Notes: generated from the letters alone by a model not told the origin. Numbered from the stretch's first letter, positions 50,719 through 61,700 are shown. The stretch is 64,000 nucleotides of DNA from JANQPA01 sp964548175 (GCA_964548175.1 CAZJQS010000003.1:62001-126000); one strand, 5' to 3'. A program made the numbers and translations.

Positions 50719-51936
50719 TTAAATTTTTCTGATTGCTTCAACAGGTCTCAGCCGTATGGCTTTAATCGCCGGATAGATGGACGCCAGCAAGGCCGTTACG
50801 GCCACCATGACCGGTACGCGCCAGTAAGCAGAAGTCTCCAGGTCGAAATAGACCATATCAGACATGCCGTACATTTGCATGCTTTCGGAAAAAGCCGACA
50901 GGTTGAGTCCGTTTTGACCGAAATAAAATACCGTCAGCCAGCCAAGTAATAAGCCCAGCGGCACGCCCACGAAACTGAGCATAAAGGTTTCCAGTACGAT
51001 CATCAGGAAGACTTGCAGCTTATTCATTCCAATAGCCATGAGCATGCCCAGTTCTTTGATGCGCTCAAGAATAGCCATCAGCATGGTGTTGATGATGCCG
51101 AAAATGAGCGCCAGCAGAATGACCACCAGGTAAATGGAAGTAATGCTGCTCATTTGCGACTCATAAAGCTGAAGGTCAGGGGCGATCTCGCAGTAAGGCT
51201 CCACCAAAGCATTGCTGAATTGCGCTTTCCATTCCGGCAAGACCTCTTTGACCTTTTGATTATCCGCCAGGATGACCCCTATCTCATGGGCAGCTCCCGG
51301 GCCGATTCCGATCAGCCGGTTAAGGTCGGATCGCTGAACGAACACGTGTCCTTCATCGAAGGGATTGTTCTGGGTATCAAAAATACCGGACACCCTAAAG
51401 GCGGCCGAGACGATCTCTCCTTCAGTATCCTGAAAAGTAAGTACGAGACGAGAACGGACTTTCAGTTTCAGCTTATCGGCTATCCGTTGGCTGATGAGGA
51501 TGGGATTCCTCTTGTCTTCAGCGAGATATTCGCCTTCGATGATCTTGTCATCCAGGTTCCTCACTGCTGCTTCGGCGCCGGGATCCACACCCTGTATCTG
51601 TATGCCGCGAGCGCCGTTACTGCTGGCGATCATGCCGTTGGTGATCGAACGGAGGCTGAGGGCCTGCAAATAGTTGTACTCCCGAAGCGTTTCCGCTATT
51701 TGCTCAGGCTTTTCCAGGACATACTCCACCTCCTTATCTTCCGGAAAATCCGGATGATGGATCTGCATATGCCCGACTATGGTGGAGATAGCGCTGTCGA
51801 CATAACTATTGATCATTCCCGTGGCAAAGCCTCCCATAAAAATGGCGGCCCAGATGCCCAGGGCAATGGCAATGATAACGACCAGAGAACGGGTGGTGTT
51901 TCGCCAGATATTGCGCCAGGCCATGATCTGTATCAT
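50719..51936 (-). CDS. FtsX-like ABC permease (second of pair)
   Basis: 405 aa. One N-terminal membrane segment (WRNIWRNTTRSLVVIIAIALGIWAAIF), a periplasmic MacB-type domain (about 50-265) and three C-terminal segments with the FtsX motifs LGMLMAIGMNKLQVFLMIVLET and PAIKAIRLRPVEAIRKI. Same length and plan as the other permease of the operon, so the two most likely form a LolC/LolE-like heterodimer with the ATPase. Confidence 0.9.
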   Translation of the reverse strand: MIQIMAWRNIWRNTTRSLVVIIAIALGIWAAIFMGGFATGMINSYVDSAISTIVGHMQIHHPDFPEDKEVEYVLEKPEQIAETLREYNYLQALSLRSITNGMIASSNGARGIQIQGVDPGAEAAVRNLDDKIIEGEYLAEDKRNPILISQRIADKLKLKVRSRLVLTFQDTEGEIVSAAFRVSGIFDTQNNPFDEGHVFVQRSDLNRLIGIGPGAAHEIGVILADNQKVKEVLPEWKAQFSNALVEPYCEIAPDLQLYESQMSSITSIYLVVILLALIFGIINTMLMAILERIKELGMLMAIGMNKLQVFLMIVLETFMLSFVGVPLGLLLGWLTVFYFGQNGLNLSAFSESMQMYGMSDMVYFDLETSAYWRVPVMVAVTALLASIYPAIKAIRLRPVEAIRKI

Positions 51937-51959
51937 AATCTTTTTGATTTTTGGTTTTG

Positions 51960-53177
51960 TTATGCTCTCATCGCATCCACCGGCTTCATCTTTCTGATCT
52001 TGATCCAGGGATATAAACCGAGTAAAGCCGTTAGAATGAAGACCACGATGGCTTGTGTTAAAAAGATCCCAATGCGGAATTCAGCGGGGAATATGGGTTC
52101 AAAACCATATTTTTCCAGTAAACCTGCATATTCTCCTGAAAAGCGAATGGGGTTTTCTTTGAAATAATACACCACCGGAATGCTGACCAGTATACCCGCT
52201 ATGGCGCCCATCAGCCCAAGTATAAGCGTTTCTATCCACAGGGTAGCGGAGAGCGTCAGTCGCTGCATGCCAATGGCCGTAAGAATACCGAATTCGTATT
52301 CCCGCTCTTTAGTCATCATTAAAATGGTGCCGAAAATACCGAAGGCAATGATCAGATAAAGGATCATGTAAACAATGTAATTACCGGCGCTGTCCAGGGC
52401 TTTAGCCTGCAACAAGTCCGGCATCAGTTCCTTCCAGTCCATGATCTCATAGACGGATGTATCCAGCTTCGCCTCAAGCGCGGAAGTAACCCGGTCGACC
52501 TGGTCCTGCCCCTGGATCTGCAGCGCCACGCTGGTCACCAGCCCCTGCGCGCCGTAGAAAAATTGAGCATTGCCCAGCGGAAGGTATACGATCTGCTTGT
52601 TCAGGTCCGGAGACGGGAATTTAACAATACCTTTTATGGGAAAAAGATTAGCGGCGTTTACGCCCCTGTAGCCCTGACTGATGAGCACCAGCGTATCGCC
52701 CAGGCCCAGCTTGAGCCGCTCAGCCAGTCCGGCACCGATCAGGGCGGCAGTGTCGTTCATCTCGAGATAACTGCCCTCCACCAGCCGGCTTTTAAGGTCG
52801 GTCATATGGTTTTCCAGCTCAGGATCGATGCCGACGACCAGGGCGCCGGCGTTGAGGTCCTCTGAGGCAGCTAAAGCGAAAGATTCCAGTCGAGGCAGCG
52901 CCCGGCGTATTTCAGGCACTTCCTCAGGCAAGCCGGCCAGCTCCGCCTTCCACTCAAAGGCCTTATCGATCGACTGATCCTCCCAGTAGCCTTCCTGGTG
53001 TATCTGAGCGTAGCCGGTGTAGTAACTCACTACATTGTTGATCATATTGTTCCAGGCGCCTTTCTGCAAAGCCTCCATTAGCGACGCGAATAAAACGGCG
53101 AAAAGAATGGAAGCCGCAGTGATCAAAGTCCGCCTTTTATTGCGCCAAATGTTGCGCCAGGCCAGTTTGAAGATCAT
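51960..53177 (-). CDS. FtsX-like ABC permease (first of pair)
   Basis: 405 aa. N-terminal segment AWRNIWRNKRRTLITAASILFAVLFASLMEAL, a periplasmic domain with PRLESFALAASEDLNAGALVVGIDPE, and three C-terminal segments with YEFGILTAIGMQRLTLSATLWIET and LYPWIKIRKMKPVDAMRA. The paralog downstream shares the WRNIWRN opening and the RPVEA/KPVDA ending, indicating duplication. Starts 10 bp after the LolA-like gene. Confidence 0.9.
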   Translation of the reverse strand: MIFKLAWRNIWRNKRRTLITAASILFAVLFASLMEALQKGAWNNMINNVVSYYTGYAQIHQEGYWEDQSIDKAFEWKAELAGLPEEVPEIRRALPRLESFALAASEDLNAGALVVGIDPELENHMTDLKSRLVEGSYLEMNDTAALIGAGLAERLKLGLGDTLVLISQGYRGVNAANLFPIKGIVKFPSPDLNKQIVYLPLGNAQFFYGAQGLVTSVALQIQGQDQVDRVTSALEAKLDTSVYEIMDWKELMPDLLQAKALDSAGNYIVYMILYLIIAFGIFGTILMMTKEREYEFGILTAIGMQRLTLSATLWIETLILGLMGAIAGILVSIPVVYYFKENPIRFSGEYAGLLEKYGFEPIFPAEFRIGIFLTQAIVVFILTALLGLYPWIKIRKMKPVDAMRA

Positions 53178-53187
53178 AAGGATGATT

Positions 53188-53952
53188 TTATCTTACACGT
53201 TTCATATTCTGAACAGAGAAAAACGAATCTTCTAACGGCACATCAAACTTCAGCGTCAGATACTCCACCATGGTCTTGTGGCCTTCCTCATCTGCCGGGA
53301 TGACCTCCAGTAAAGAGGGCAATAGCTTGCCGTCCATTTCCCTGACGTTTTTGCCGTACATGGTGTTGACCAGATAGCTGTCCTCATCGTAAAATTCCAG
53401 TTTCATCTGCATGTATTCTTCGGTATCTATCCAGATGATCACTTTACCCCAGACCACTGCCGCTTGTTCTTTCGGGATCATTTCGATCTTGTAACAAGTT
53501 CGCCCATCAATGTCTTCCCTGCCCAGTAATTCGTGAGTGTAATCCTCCACAACGGATGACTGCTCGACCAGGTCGTCGTTGGTAAAGTCGGAACCCATCC
53601 AGGATTGCATCATCATGGAAGGAGGAAGTTTGATCACCCGGTCTATGCTGGGTTGCCAGTTCCAGATCTCATTGTCGCGGCGTAGAAAGGCCGTCCCCTT
53701 ATCGCGGGCAGGCGCCGTTACCAGGATCAGGCCGTAATCATCGCCCTTGCTCCAGGTTTTGAGCATCATATCCCTTTTCCAGGTCGGGCGGACAATCGTC
53801 ATTTTCAACTCCGCCGTACTGGATTCCCCTTTCAGCTTTTGGTCGGACCTTTCGACTATGGCCTTGGCGTCCACGGCTTCCTGAGCTTGCATACATTGAA
53901 TGATGCCCAGAAAAAAGACCGAAAAGCCAAGCACTAATCTTATCTTTTTCAT
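53188..53952 (-). CDS. LolA-like outer-membrane lipoprotein-sorting protein
   Basis: 254 aa. Signal peptide MKKIRLVLGFSVFFLGIIQC...QAQ, then a LolA/LolB-fold domain: AKAIVERSDQKLKGESSTAELKM, RDKGTAFLRRDNEIWNWQPSIDRVIKLPPSMMMQSWMGSDFTNDDL (by position, 85-130), and a second half VVWGKVIIWIDTEEYMQMKLEFYDE. The W-x-P-x-x-x-R-x-I-x-L-P-P-S-M-M-x-x-S-W-M-G-S-D-F motif marks the branch found with dedicated export operons, not housekeeping LolA. It probably carries a lipid or lipoprotein across the periplasm. Confidence 0.88.
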   Translation of the reverse strand: MKKIRLVLGFSVFFLGIIQCMQAQEAVDAKAIVERSDQKLKGESSTAELKMTIVRPTWKRDMMLKTWSKGDDYGLILVTAPARDKGTAFLRRDNEIWNWQPSIDRVIKLPPSMMMQSWMGSDFTNDDLVEQSSVVEDYTHELLGREDIDGRTCYKIEMIPKEQAAVVWGKVIIWIDTEEYMQMKLEFYDEDSYLVNTMYGKNVREMDGKLLPSLLEVIPADEEGHKTMVEYLTLKFDVPLEDSFFSVQNMKRVR

Positions 53953-53977
53953 TTTGGTTTGTTTTTCAAAATTTGTA

Positions 53978-54574
53978 TTAAACCTTGCCGTATTTCCGCT
54001 TCAGTTCGTCAATAATAAAAGCCTCCATTTCCTCCAGAGGATATTCTTCTCCCATAGTTAGATAATGGATCATCAATCCATCCAGCACAGCACCAAAATA
54101 ATAGGCCTCCACCCTGGGGTACTGAGCACCCAAACGCAAAAAAATGTCCAGGATCTGATTGATGATGCTTTCCTGCTTTTTTTCCAGAATCAACTTGATA
54201 TCTTCCATAACATCCTTCTGAAAGGCCAGGGAAGTCATCAGTTTCCAGTATTGAAAGTTCGTTTTCACCATTTCAATAGAGGCCTTTACAATGCCGATCA
54301 GCTCATCCAGTGGCTCATATTGTTGCTGTAAAAAAGCCTGCATGGCTTCAGCACCGTCTTCAACCGCCTCCTGTAAAATAGCATGCAATAAATCTTCCTT
54401 GCTGTCAAAATAGTTGTACATCAAGCCTTTTGATATGTTCGCCACCCTGGCGATCTGGCTGATGGACGTATTGCTGTAACCGTTCGTGGCGAACAATTCC
54501 AGAGCCGCCTCCTTAATGACGGCCTCGCTTCTCCGGCGTATCGCTTCGTACTGTTCTTTAGATTTTGGTGACAT
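53978..54574 (-). CDS. TetR/AcrR family regulator of the lol-like operon
   Basis: 198 aa. N-terminal helix-turn-helix (AALELFATNGYSNTSISQIARVANISKGLMYNYFDSKEDLLHAIL) followed by an all-helical ligand domain. First gene of the operon, 25 bp before the LolA-like gene. A palindrome covering its own promoter (54585-54604) points to autorepression of the whole operon, relieved by an unknown ligand, possibly the exported compound. Confidence 0.93.
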   Translation of the reverse strand: MSPKSKEQYEAIRRRSEAVIKEAALELFATNGYSNTSISQIARVANISKGLMYNYFDSKEDLLHAILQEAVEDGAEAMQAFLQQQYEPLDELIGIVKASIEMVKTNFQYWKLMTSLAFQKDVMEDIKLILEKKQESIINQILDIFLRLGAQYPRVEAYYFGAVLDGLMIHYLTMGEEYPLEEMEAFIIDELKRKYGKV

Positions 54575-54584
54575 CTATTTTTTG

Positions 54585-54632
54585 TTGACCAACCGTTTAG
54601 TCAAAGATATAAATAAGCCATGAGATAGTCAA
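54585..54632 (-). promoter_or_regulatory. Promoter and TetR-type operator of the lol-like operon
   Basis: Minus strand: TTG (54632-54630), 20 bases, TATCTTTG (54609-54602), a near-ideal Bacteroidota promoter 28 bases before the tetR ATG. The 20-bp imperfect palindrome TTGACCAAC-CG-TTTAGTCAA (54585-54604) overlaps the -7 box and the start region. Seven of nine positions pair in each half. A bound TetR dimer would block initiation. Confidence 0.6.
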
Positions 54633-54733
54633 TAACAAAAGTCATCATTGGGGAGCTAAGTCGATAAAATGTCAAAAGAACCGGACGAAAAGAATAAAAA
54701 AGACGGGCTCTGGTTTTTCAGCTTCCGAATACC

Positions 54734-54741
54734 TATTTTTG
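54734..54741 (+). promoter_or_regulatory. Candidate -7 box for metF
   Basis: TATTTTTG lies 34 bases before the metF ATG, with GGTTTTT about 18 bases upstream as a weak -33. No SAM-riboswitch fold was recognised in the 170-base gap. Confidence 0.4.
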
Positions 54742-54774
54742 GTGTTTGTTTACAAAAAACGAGCTTAAGGAATA

Positions 54775-55731
54775 ATGAAGGTAACGTCCTATTTCGAGAA
54801 GGCCAACGGCAATACACTCATCTCTTTCGAGGTGCTTCCTCCATTGAAGGGAGGCAGTATGGAAGCTATTTTTCAGACACTGGATCCTTTGATGGAATTC
54901 AAGCCCCCTTTCATTGATGTGACCTATCATCGGGAGGAGTATATTTATGTAAAAAAACCTACCGGCTATTACGAGAAAACTGCGATCCGCAAACGTCCCG
55001 GCACGGCAGGCATCTGCGCCGCCATAATGCACCGTTATGGCGTGGATGCCGTGCCGCATCTGATCTGCGGCGGTTTCACCAAAGAGGATACGGAAAATGC
55101 CCTGATCGACCTTAATTTTCTCAACATCAATAATGTGCTGGCCCTCAGAGGGGACGCCCGAAAGTTTGAAGGAAAATTCGTGGCTGAACAAGACGGTCAC
55201 GCTTATGCACTCGACCTGGTCAAACAGATCACCAATATGAACAAGGGGATCTATCTGGACCAGAACATTGAAAATGGAGAAAGAACGGAATTCTGCATCG
55301 GAATAGCCGGCTATCCCGAAAAGCACTACGAGGCGCCCAATATGGAAAACGACCTGATGTGGACCAAAGCAAAGATCGATGCCGGCGCCGATTACATCGT
55401 TACCCAAATGTTCTTCAACAACCAGGCTTATTTCGATTATGTCAAAGCTTGCCGGGAAGCCGGCATCAACGTGCCCATCGTTCCGGGTTTAAAGCCGCTG
55501 ACCAAAAAATATCAGCTCAATTCCATCCCGCGTATTTTTCATATCGATATTCCTGAAGAGCTGGCCTCGGAAATGCTCAATGCCAAAAATGCAGAAGCCA
55601 GAAAACAGGTGGGGATTGAATGGTCCATCCAGCAGTCCAGGGAATTGAAAGCAGCCGGAGTCCCCTGCCTGCATTATTATACCATGGGCGACTCCGAAAC
55701 TATTAGGAAAATCGCAGAAGCTGTATATTGA
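54775..55731 (+). CDS. metF: Methylenetetrahydrofolate reductase
   Basis: 318 aa. TIM-barrel flavoprotein with LISFEVLPPLKGGSME (the catalytic Glu region), FIDVTYHREE, HLICGGFTKEDTENALIDLNFLNINNVLALRGD, AGADYIVTQMFFNNQAYFDYV and VPIVPGLKPLT. It reduces methylene-THF to methyl-THF for methionine synthesis. Single gene; MetH or MetE is not in the window. Confidence 0.95.
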   Translation: MKVTSYFEKANGNTLISFEVLPPLKGGSMEAIFQTLDPLMEFKPPFIDVTYHREEYIYVKKPTGYYEKTAIRKRPGTAGICAAIMHRYGVDAVPHLICGGFTKEDTENALIDLNFLNINNVLALRGDARKFEGKFVAEQDGHAYALDLVKQITNMNKGIYLDQNIENGERTEFCIGIAGYPEKHYEAPNMENDLMWTKAKIDAGADYIVTQMFFNNQAYFDYVKACREAGINVPIVPGLKPLTKKYQLNSIPRIFHIDIPEELASEMLNAKNAEARKQVGIEWSIQQSRELKAAGVPCLHYYTMGDSETIRKIAEAVY

Positions 55732-55812
55732 GGAGTTCTTTCTTTGGGATTAAAAGGTCTTGAAGGTCTTCTAATCCCAATGAAATACATTTTTACCTAC
55801 AAAAACATACTT

Positions 55813-58353
55813 ATGGTAATCAAACTTCGCTTCCTTTTTCTGCTACTGGTACTAAGCACGTCCGGAGTTTACGGACAATTGCAGTCGCCCGATGAATTTC
55901 TCCCTCACCGCATAGGTGAGCAATTCACACCTCATCATCTACTGGTAGACTACATGCAGCATGTGGCCGCCAACAGCCCCAACGTTCGTCTAGTTCAGTA
56001 CGGCATGACGAATGAAAAACGACCGTTGCTTCTGATGTACATTTCTACGCCGGAAAACCTGGCCCGCCTGGATGAGATCAGAGAAAATAATTTGAGGCGG
56101 ACGGGAATGGTAGAGGGAGCGGCCGAACCTGCGCTCGACCGGGCCATCGTCTGGCTTAGTTTTAGTGTTCACGGCAACGAAGCCTCCGGTTCTGAGAGCT
56201 CAATGCCCACTGTATATGCTTTGGCCGATCCGGAAAACCGGCGCACGCAGGCATGGCTGGAAAATACCGTGGTCATCGTCGACCCCTGTATCAATCCGGA
56301 TGGCTACTCCCGCTATACGCATTGGTTCAGGGGAAATGCACACACGACCCCCAACCCGAACCCCGATGTTTACGAACACGATGAACCCTGGCCGGGAGGG
56401 CGGGTCAATCACTACCTTTTTGACCTAAACCGCGACTGGGCCTGGCAAACGCAGGTGGAGTCCCATGCACGCCTCAAAATGTACCACCAGTGGATGCCGC
56501 ATGTACATGCTGACTTCCATGAAATGGGCTATAACAGCCCCTATTATTTTGCGCCGGCCGCCCGGCCCTATCACGAATACATCACCGACTGGCAGGTGGA
56601 CTTTCAAAAAGCCGTTGGGAAAAACCATGCTAAATACTTCGACGAACAAGGCTGGCTGTATTTTACCGGTCAGGTCTATGACTTGCTCTACCCCAGCTAC
56701 GGCGACACCTGGCCGACTTACAACGGCGCCATCGGAATGACTTACGAACAGGCCGGCGGCGGCGGCGCGGGAAGAGCAGTTTTACTGAATAACGGGGATA
56801 CGCTTACCCTCGAAGACCGCATTATGCACCACTACACCACCGCCTTGTCTACCGTAGAAGTGTCTTCCAATAATGCAGCTGAATTGCTTTATAATTTTGC
56901 TCAGTATTATCAAAAAAACAGGAACGATCCACAGGGCGCCTACCGTACTTTTATCATCAAGGGCTCTAATACTCCGGATAAACTGAAGGCTTTCTGCACT
57001 CTTCTGGATAAAAACAAGATCCAATACGGACGGGCACAGGGAAAACCGGCTCTGGAAACCTACAATTACCAAACCGGCTCCACCAAACGAGTGACTGTAG
57101 AAGAAAATGACCTGGTCATCAGCGCCTTCCAGCCCAAAGCCGTCCTTGTACAGGCCCTGCTGGACCCCAACACTTATGTGGAAGATTCCTTGACTTATGA
57201 CATCACTGCCTGGTCACTACCCTACGCCTACGGCCTGGAAGCATACGCCAGTAAAGAAAGGGTAAGGGTCAATCCTGGATATTCCTTCCCGGCTTATCGC
57301 ACTATGGGTTCTGCAGACACTGATGTTTATGCCTATCTCGTTCGTTGGGAAGCGCTTCAAAGCAGCCGCTTTTTATCTGCGGTTCTACAACACGACATCA
57401 AAGTTCGTTTTGCCACCGATAACTTCCGCATCGAAGACAAAGACTATGCTCCCGGAACTTTGATCATTACAAAGGCAGATAATCGCAAAATGGGTGATCG
57501 TTTCCACCAGTTGGTCACTAAACTGGCTGACGATATGGAGCAAGCTGTGGAGCCGGTCAAAACCGGCCTGGTGCAACAGGGAGTCGATTTCGGCTCCAGA
57601 GACGTTCAATTTCTCCAGACACCCCAGGTGGCGGTGCTTGCAGGGGAAGGAACCAGTACCAACAATTATGGCCAGATCTGGTATTATTTCGAACAGGATA
57701 TCGATTACCCTTTCCATGCCATTGCCGTCGGTGATCTGCGTTCGGTAGACCTTTCCGCCTATAATGTTTTGGTGCTGCCGGAAGGCAACTATCGCCTGAG
57801 CGATTCCGATCTGTCCAGGATATCTTCCTGGGTATCCGATGGCGGCCGCCTGATCGCTGTGGGCAGTAGTGTAAGAAAATTGGAAGATCGGCAAGGTTTC
57901 GCGCTGACCCGCTATGCTTCAGAATCTGCTAAAAACGAGGCGCAACGCAGAGCGGATCAGGAAAGGCTGGATAGCAGACTGCTGGATTACGGGGGAGAAC
58001 GTCGCCGCTCTGCTGTAGATTTCAATCCCGGCTCCATCGTTCAGCTTAACCTTGATAAAACGCATCCGCTGGCCTTTGGGCTTTCCGATACCTATTTTTC
58101 GCTAAAAACCAACAGCCTGGTTTATGAGCCTCTCAAAGATGCCTGGAACGTTGGCGTAGTCCCCAAGGATCCCATCATAAAAGGCTTTATGGGATACCAA
58201 CTCAAGAAAGAGGTCAAACGCTCCGTCACCTTTGCCGTGGAGAACAAAGGAAGAGGCGCCGTTATCTATATGGTGGACAATCCGCTCTTCCGTTCCTTCT
58301 GGGAAAATGGAAAGCTTCTGTTCAGTAATGCACTGTTCTTCGCAGGGCAGTAA
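55813..58353 (+). CDS. M14 family zinc carboxypeptidase, secreted
   Basis: 846 aa from ATG 55813, which starts the signal peptide MVIKLRFLFLLLVLSTSGVYGQ; a longer frame upstream adds an unlikely leader. Zinc site HGNE near residue 120 (FSVHGNEASGSES), with the third ligand His in the HVHADFHEMG region. DPCINPDGYSRYTHWF and NRDWAWQTQ supply the substrate-binding Asn/Arg pattern. The large C-terminal part (about 350-846) includes a class I glutamine-amidotransferase-like fold region (NYGQIWYYFEQDIDYPF, VLPEGNYRLSD). Found in many Bacteroidota. Target peptide unknown. Confidence 0.9.
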   Translation: MVIKLRFLFLLLVLSTSGVYGQLQSPDEFLPHRIGEQFTPHHLLVDYMQHVAANSPNVRLVQYGMTNEKRPLLLMYISTPENLARLDEIRENNLRRTGMVEGAAEPALDRAIVWLSFSVHGNEASGSESSMPTVYALADPENRRTQAWLENTVVIVDPCINPDGYSRYTHWFRGNAHTTPNPNPDVYEHDEPWPGGRVNHYLFDLNRDWAWQTQVESHARLKMYHQWMPHVHADFHEMGYNSPYYFAPAARPYHEYITDWQVDFQKAVGKNHAKYFDEQGWLYFTGQVYDLLYPSYGDTWPTYNGAIGMTYEQAGGGGAGRAVLLNNGDTLTLEDRIMHHYTTALSTVEVSSNNAAELLYNFAQYYQKNRNDPQGAYRTFIIKGSNTPDKLKAFCTLLDKNKIQYGRAQGKPALETYNYQTGSTKRVTVEENDLVISAFQPKAVLVQALLDPNTYVEDSLTYDITAWSLPYAYGLEAYASKERVRVNPGYSFPAYRTMGSADTDVYAYLVRWEALQSSRFLSAVLQHDIKVRFATDNFRIEDKDYAPGTLIITKADNRKMGDRFHQLVTKLADDMEQAVEPVKTGLVQQGVDFGSRDVQFLQTPQVAVLAGEGTSTNNYGQIWYYFEQDIDYPFHAIAVGDLRSVDLSAYNVLVLPEGNYRLSDSDLSRISSWVSDGGRLIAVGSSVRKLEDRQGFALTRYASESAKNEAQRRADQERLDSRLLDYGGERRRSAVDFNPGSIVQLNLDKTHPLAFGLSDTYFSLKTNSLVYEPLKDAWNVGVVPKDPIIKGFMGYQLKKEVKRSVTFAVENKGRGAVIYMVDNPLFRSFWENGKLLFSNALFFAGQ

Positions 58354-58771
58354 GCGTGTTTTTCTAAAAGAGGGATCATCCCTGATTTAGAGAGACCACA
58401 AGTCATTAATTGCTTGATTTTAATGGTGGTGGGTTGTCGGTTACTTGCTTGCCCAGAAAGAGCAAAACATTTGCAGAGCCCTTACTGAGCAGTAAATAGG
58501 CCCCGGCTTTATGCCCACCACTCAGATGACAACTTTTTAAAGACTGAAAATCAAACGATTAAATTAGCGATCAAAATTCCGGGATGTCACATGTTGTTAC
58601 ATTAGTTTGGCATAGGCAGGACAAATCCTGATTTTATTTGCACCGTTTTAACCTTTTGAAGAATAATTTTGTTGAAATTTATTGACACAATAAAATTTCA
58701 CAAGCATTCTATTTTTCTCGATTGGGAAAACGCCATCTAAATAAATAAAAAGACAAAGCCTGCCAAACAAG
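58354..58771. other. 418-bp intergenic gap before the large secreted protease
   Basis: AT-rich, with no convincing gene on either strand. A TAATTTTG at 58664-58671 fits a -7 box about 100 bases before the protease ATG, with TTTG at 58637-58640 as a slightly distant -33. The remaining sequence shows no repeat or known RNA that I can recognise. Confidence 0.4.
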
Positions 58772-61700
58772 ATGTTACGAATTTACGCCTTATCCATCCT
58801 GATGAGCTGTATGGGGACGCTGCTCATCGCCCAAAACACCAAAACACCCCTCATTGCTCCCACAAAAGCACCGCTTAGTGAAGTAGATAAAGTAGTCATG
58901 CCCCCGGTGGATAATGAGGTCTTGCTGGAAGCGGAAATGGCCCGTCGCAGGCCAGGCGTTGCCCCCCAGTTTGCTAAAGCTTTTGAAGTAGACATCAGCC
59001 CCGAGACGCACGGCAACTGGGAAACGCTGGACAACGGCCTCGTCGTCTGGCGCCTGATAATCGTTTCAAAAAACGCCTACTCCATCAATCTGGGGTTTTC
59101 GGAATATTACATGCCCAAGGGAAGCCAGATGATCTTTTATACTCCCGATAAAGAGCGGATCATGGGGCCCTTTACCAAAGCAGATAACGAAGAGCATGCA
59201 CAATTGTGGACACCCATATTTGAAGGCGACCGCCTCGTGATAGAAGTCAGCCTTCCCGCCCGCCTGAAATCAGCGCTCAACCTTCGGCTGATCGCCGTTA
59301 ATCACGACTTTCTGAACTTTTCCAAAATATCCGCTTCCGGAAGCTGCAACCTTGATGTCGTTTGTAGTGCCGATGACGGCTGGGAAATCAACGACATCTA
59401 CAGAGACGCCATACAGTCAGTAGGCATCTACGGATTTGGAGGCACCAATTTCTGTACAGGCTTTTTGATCAATACCACCGCCAATGATTGCCGGCCTTAC
59501 TTTATGACCGCCTTTCACTGTGGCGTTACGACCAATAACGCGCCTTCGGTAGTCGTTTACTGGAATTATCAGAATAGCACCTGCCGGACGCCGAGGTCCT
59601 CCTCCAGTGGCAACCCTGGTAACGGCAGGCTTCAGGAGCTCAATTCCGGCGCACGGCTGGTATCCACCTACAGAAGATCAGACTTTACGCTGCTGGAACT
59701 GGACGACGAAGTCCCCGAATCCGCCAATGCTTATTTTGCAGGCTGGACGCGGGAGTCGACTCCCCCAAAAGATACAGTCATATGCATCCACCATCCCAAC
59801 TCCAGTGAAAAAAGAATTAGCTACTCTTTCCAAACGACCTTCATGGGAGAATGGGCCTCAGAAGATACCCCCGTTCCGGACGGCGACCATATCGTTGTGC
59901 CTCGCTGGGATATCGGGACCACCGAGGTGGGGTCCTCTGGAGGCCCTTTACTGAACAAAAAAGGCCAGGTCGTCGGACAGTTGCACGGCGGCTTTGCGGA
60001 TTGTAACAATTTCTTTTATGACTCCTTCGGTGCATTTTCCGTATCCTGGACCGGCGGACGCTCCAACTTTTCCAGTCTGGGGCCTCATCTCGATCCGATA
60101 AAAAGCAATGCTCAAAGCATAGATGGCCGTCTGCAAAGGGTATGTGCCTACAACCTCACGCCCTCTGTTGTCCGGCAGGAAATCTGCCTCCCGGATACGG
60201 CACTCTATTTGATTACACTCAGCGACAATTTCACTCTTCCAGTCACTCTCAGAGCAGAAGGCCTGCCCTTGGGTATGGAGGCGGCATTTAGTCAAAACCC
60301 GGCTATAGCCGGGCAAACCGTTCAGATCCGCGTTACTGCTGTAGATACTTTCCCATCCGGAATTTATACCTTCACGGTTTTTGGAAGCAGCAATGAGGAA
60401 GTTGTTTCCACCTCACTGGAATTACATATTTCCAGCAGCTTACCCGGTAAAAGCCAGTTGGTCAAACCCGCTGACCAGATGACCGATGTGACGAGTGTCA
60501 TCAACTTCGTTTGGGAAAAACAGGAGGTCTTCACTTCTTACCACCTTCAGATCAGCCGGGATAGTTTATTTAATGCCCTCGTTGCCGACTTAACTTTTAT
60601 CGATACCAACCAGGTGCAGTATGAAGTCTCGCCGGAACAACAATATTTCTGGCGTGTCAGAGCGGAAAACATCTGCGGGAACGGCTCCTGGTCGGAAGTC
60701 AGAGCCTTTCGCACGGCAGATATCGCCTGTGATCAAAGGGTCTCGAATGACCTTCCGAAGAGCCTCAGCGTTGAAGGCACTTCCTCTGTAACTTCAACCA
60801 TCCATTTCCGCAACCCCGGTCAGATCACCAAGATCAGTATTGAGGACCTTGACATTGACCACACTTTTATCGGCGACCTCAAGGCTACGCTAACGGCGCC
60901 TTCAGGAAAAGTCATCCGTTTATTTGACCGCATCGGCTCGCCGGAGATCATTTTCGGTTGTGACGGTGACGACATAAAGGTTTCTTTTTCGGACGAAGCC
61001 GGTCAGACTGCCGATGCGCTGGAGAATATTTGCAATAATAAGCCGGCTGTCTCCGGAACTTTTCAACCGATCGACCCCTTTTCTAACCTAGTTGGGGAAC
61101 CTGCTGCAGGGATTTGGACGCTTAAAATAGAAGACATCAGCAACCAAGATGGTGGCCAGCTTAATGGTTGGAAATTAAATATTTGCGCCACTCAACCCAA
61201 AGGCATCCTCCTTACGCCTTCCACTCAGCGAATGGAGCTCTGCGCGGGCCGCGAAGCAGCTTTTGACCTCCTTATCGGTTCGGGTTTTGACGCTGCCGGT
61301 GCGACTTTATCGCACCAGGGGCTTCCTTCAGAGGCTTCTCTGCAATTCAGCCAGAACCCGGTTGAACCCGGATCGACGGTGACGATAGCGGTGGGAGGCC
61401 TTATAACTCCGGGTGACTATCCGCTGGAAATCTTAGCCAGCGACTCGACGAATATTTTTTCCACCCAAATAATTATACGGGTTGTCACACAGCCTGATCA
61501 ACCTACTTTGCAAACTCCGGAACCGGAAGAACTGTTGTTAACCGCCACGCCCAGCCTTACCTGGCGGGACTCTGAGGCGGCGGTCACCTACACGCTGGAG
61601 GTAGCACGGGACAATTTGTTTACGGACACCATCTTAGTGGAACAGCTGACAAGTTCCAGCTATACTTTTTTGGAACCCCTGTCGCCGGGTATCTATTACT

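Noticed and set aside
54669..54917. An 82-residue plus-strand frame ahead of metF
   Set aside because: Most of it overlaps metF in another frame, it has no recognisable feature, and metF has its own start inside it.
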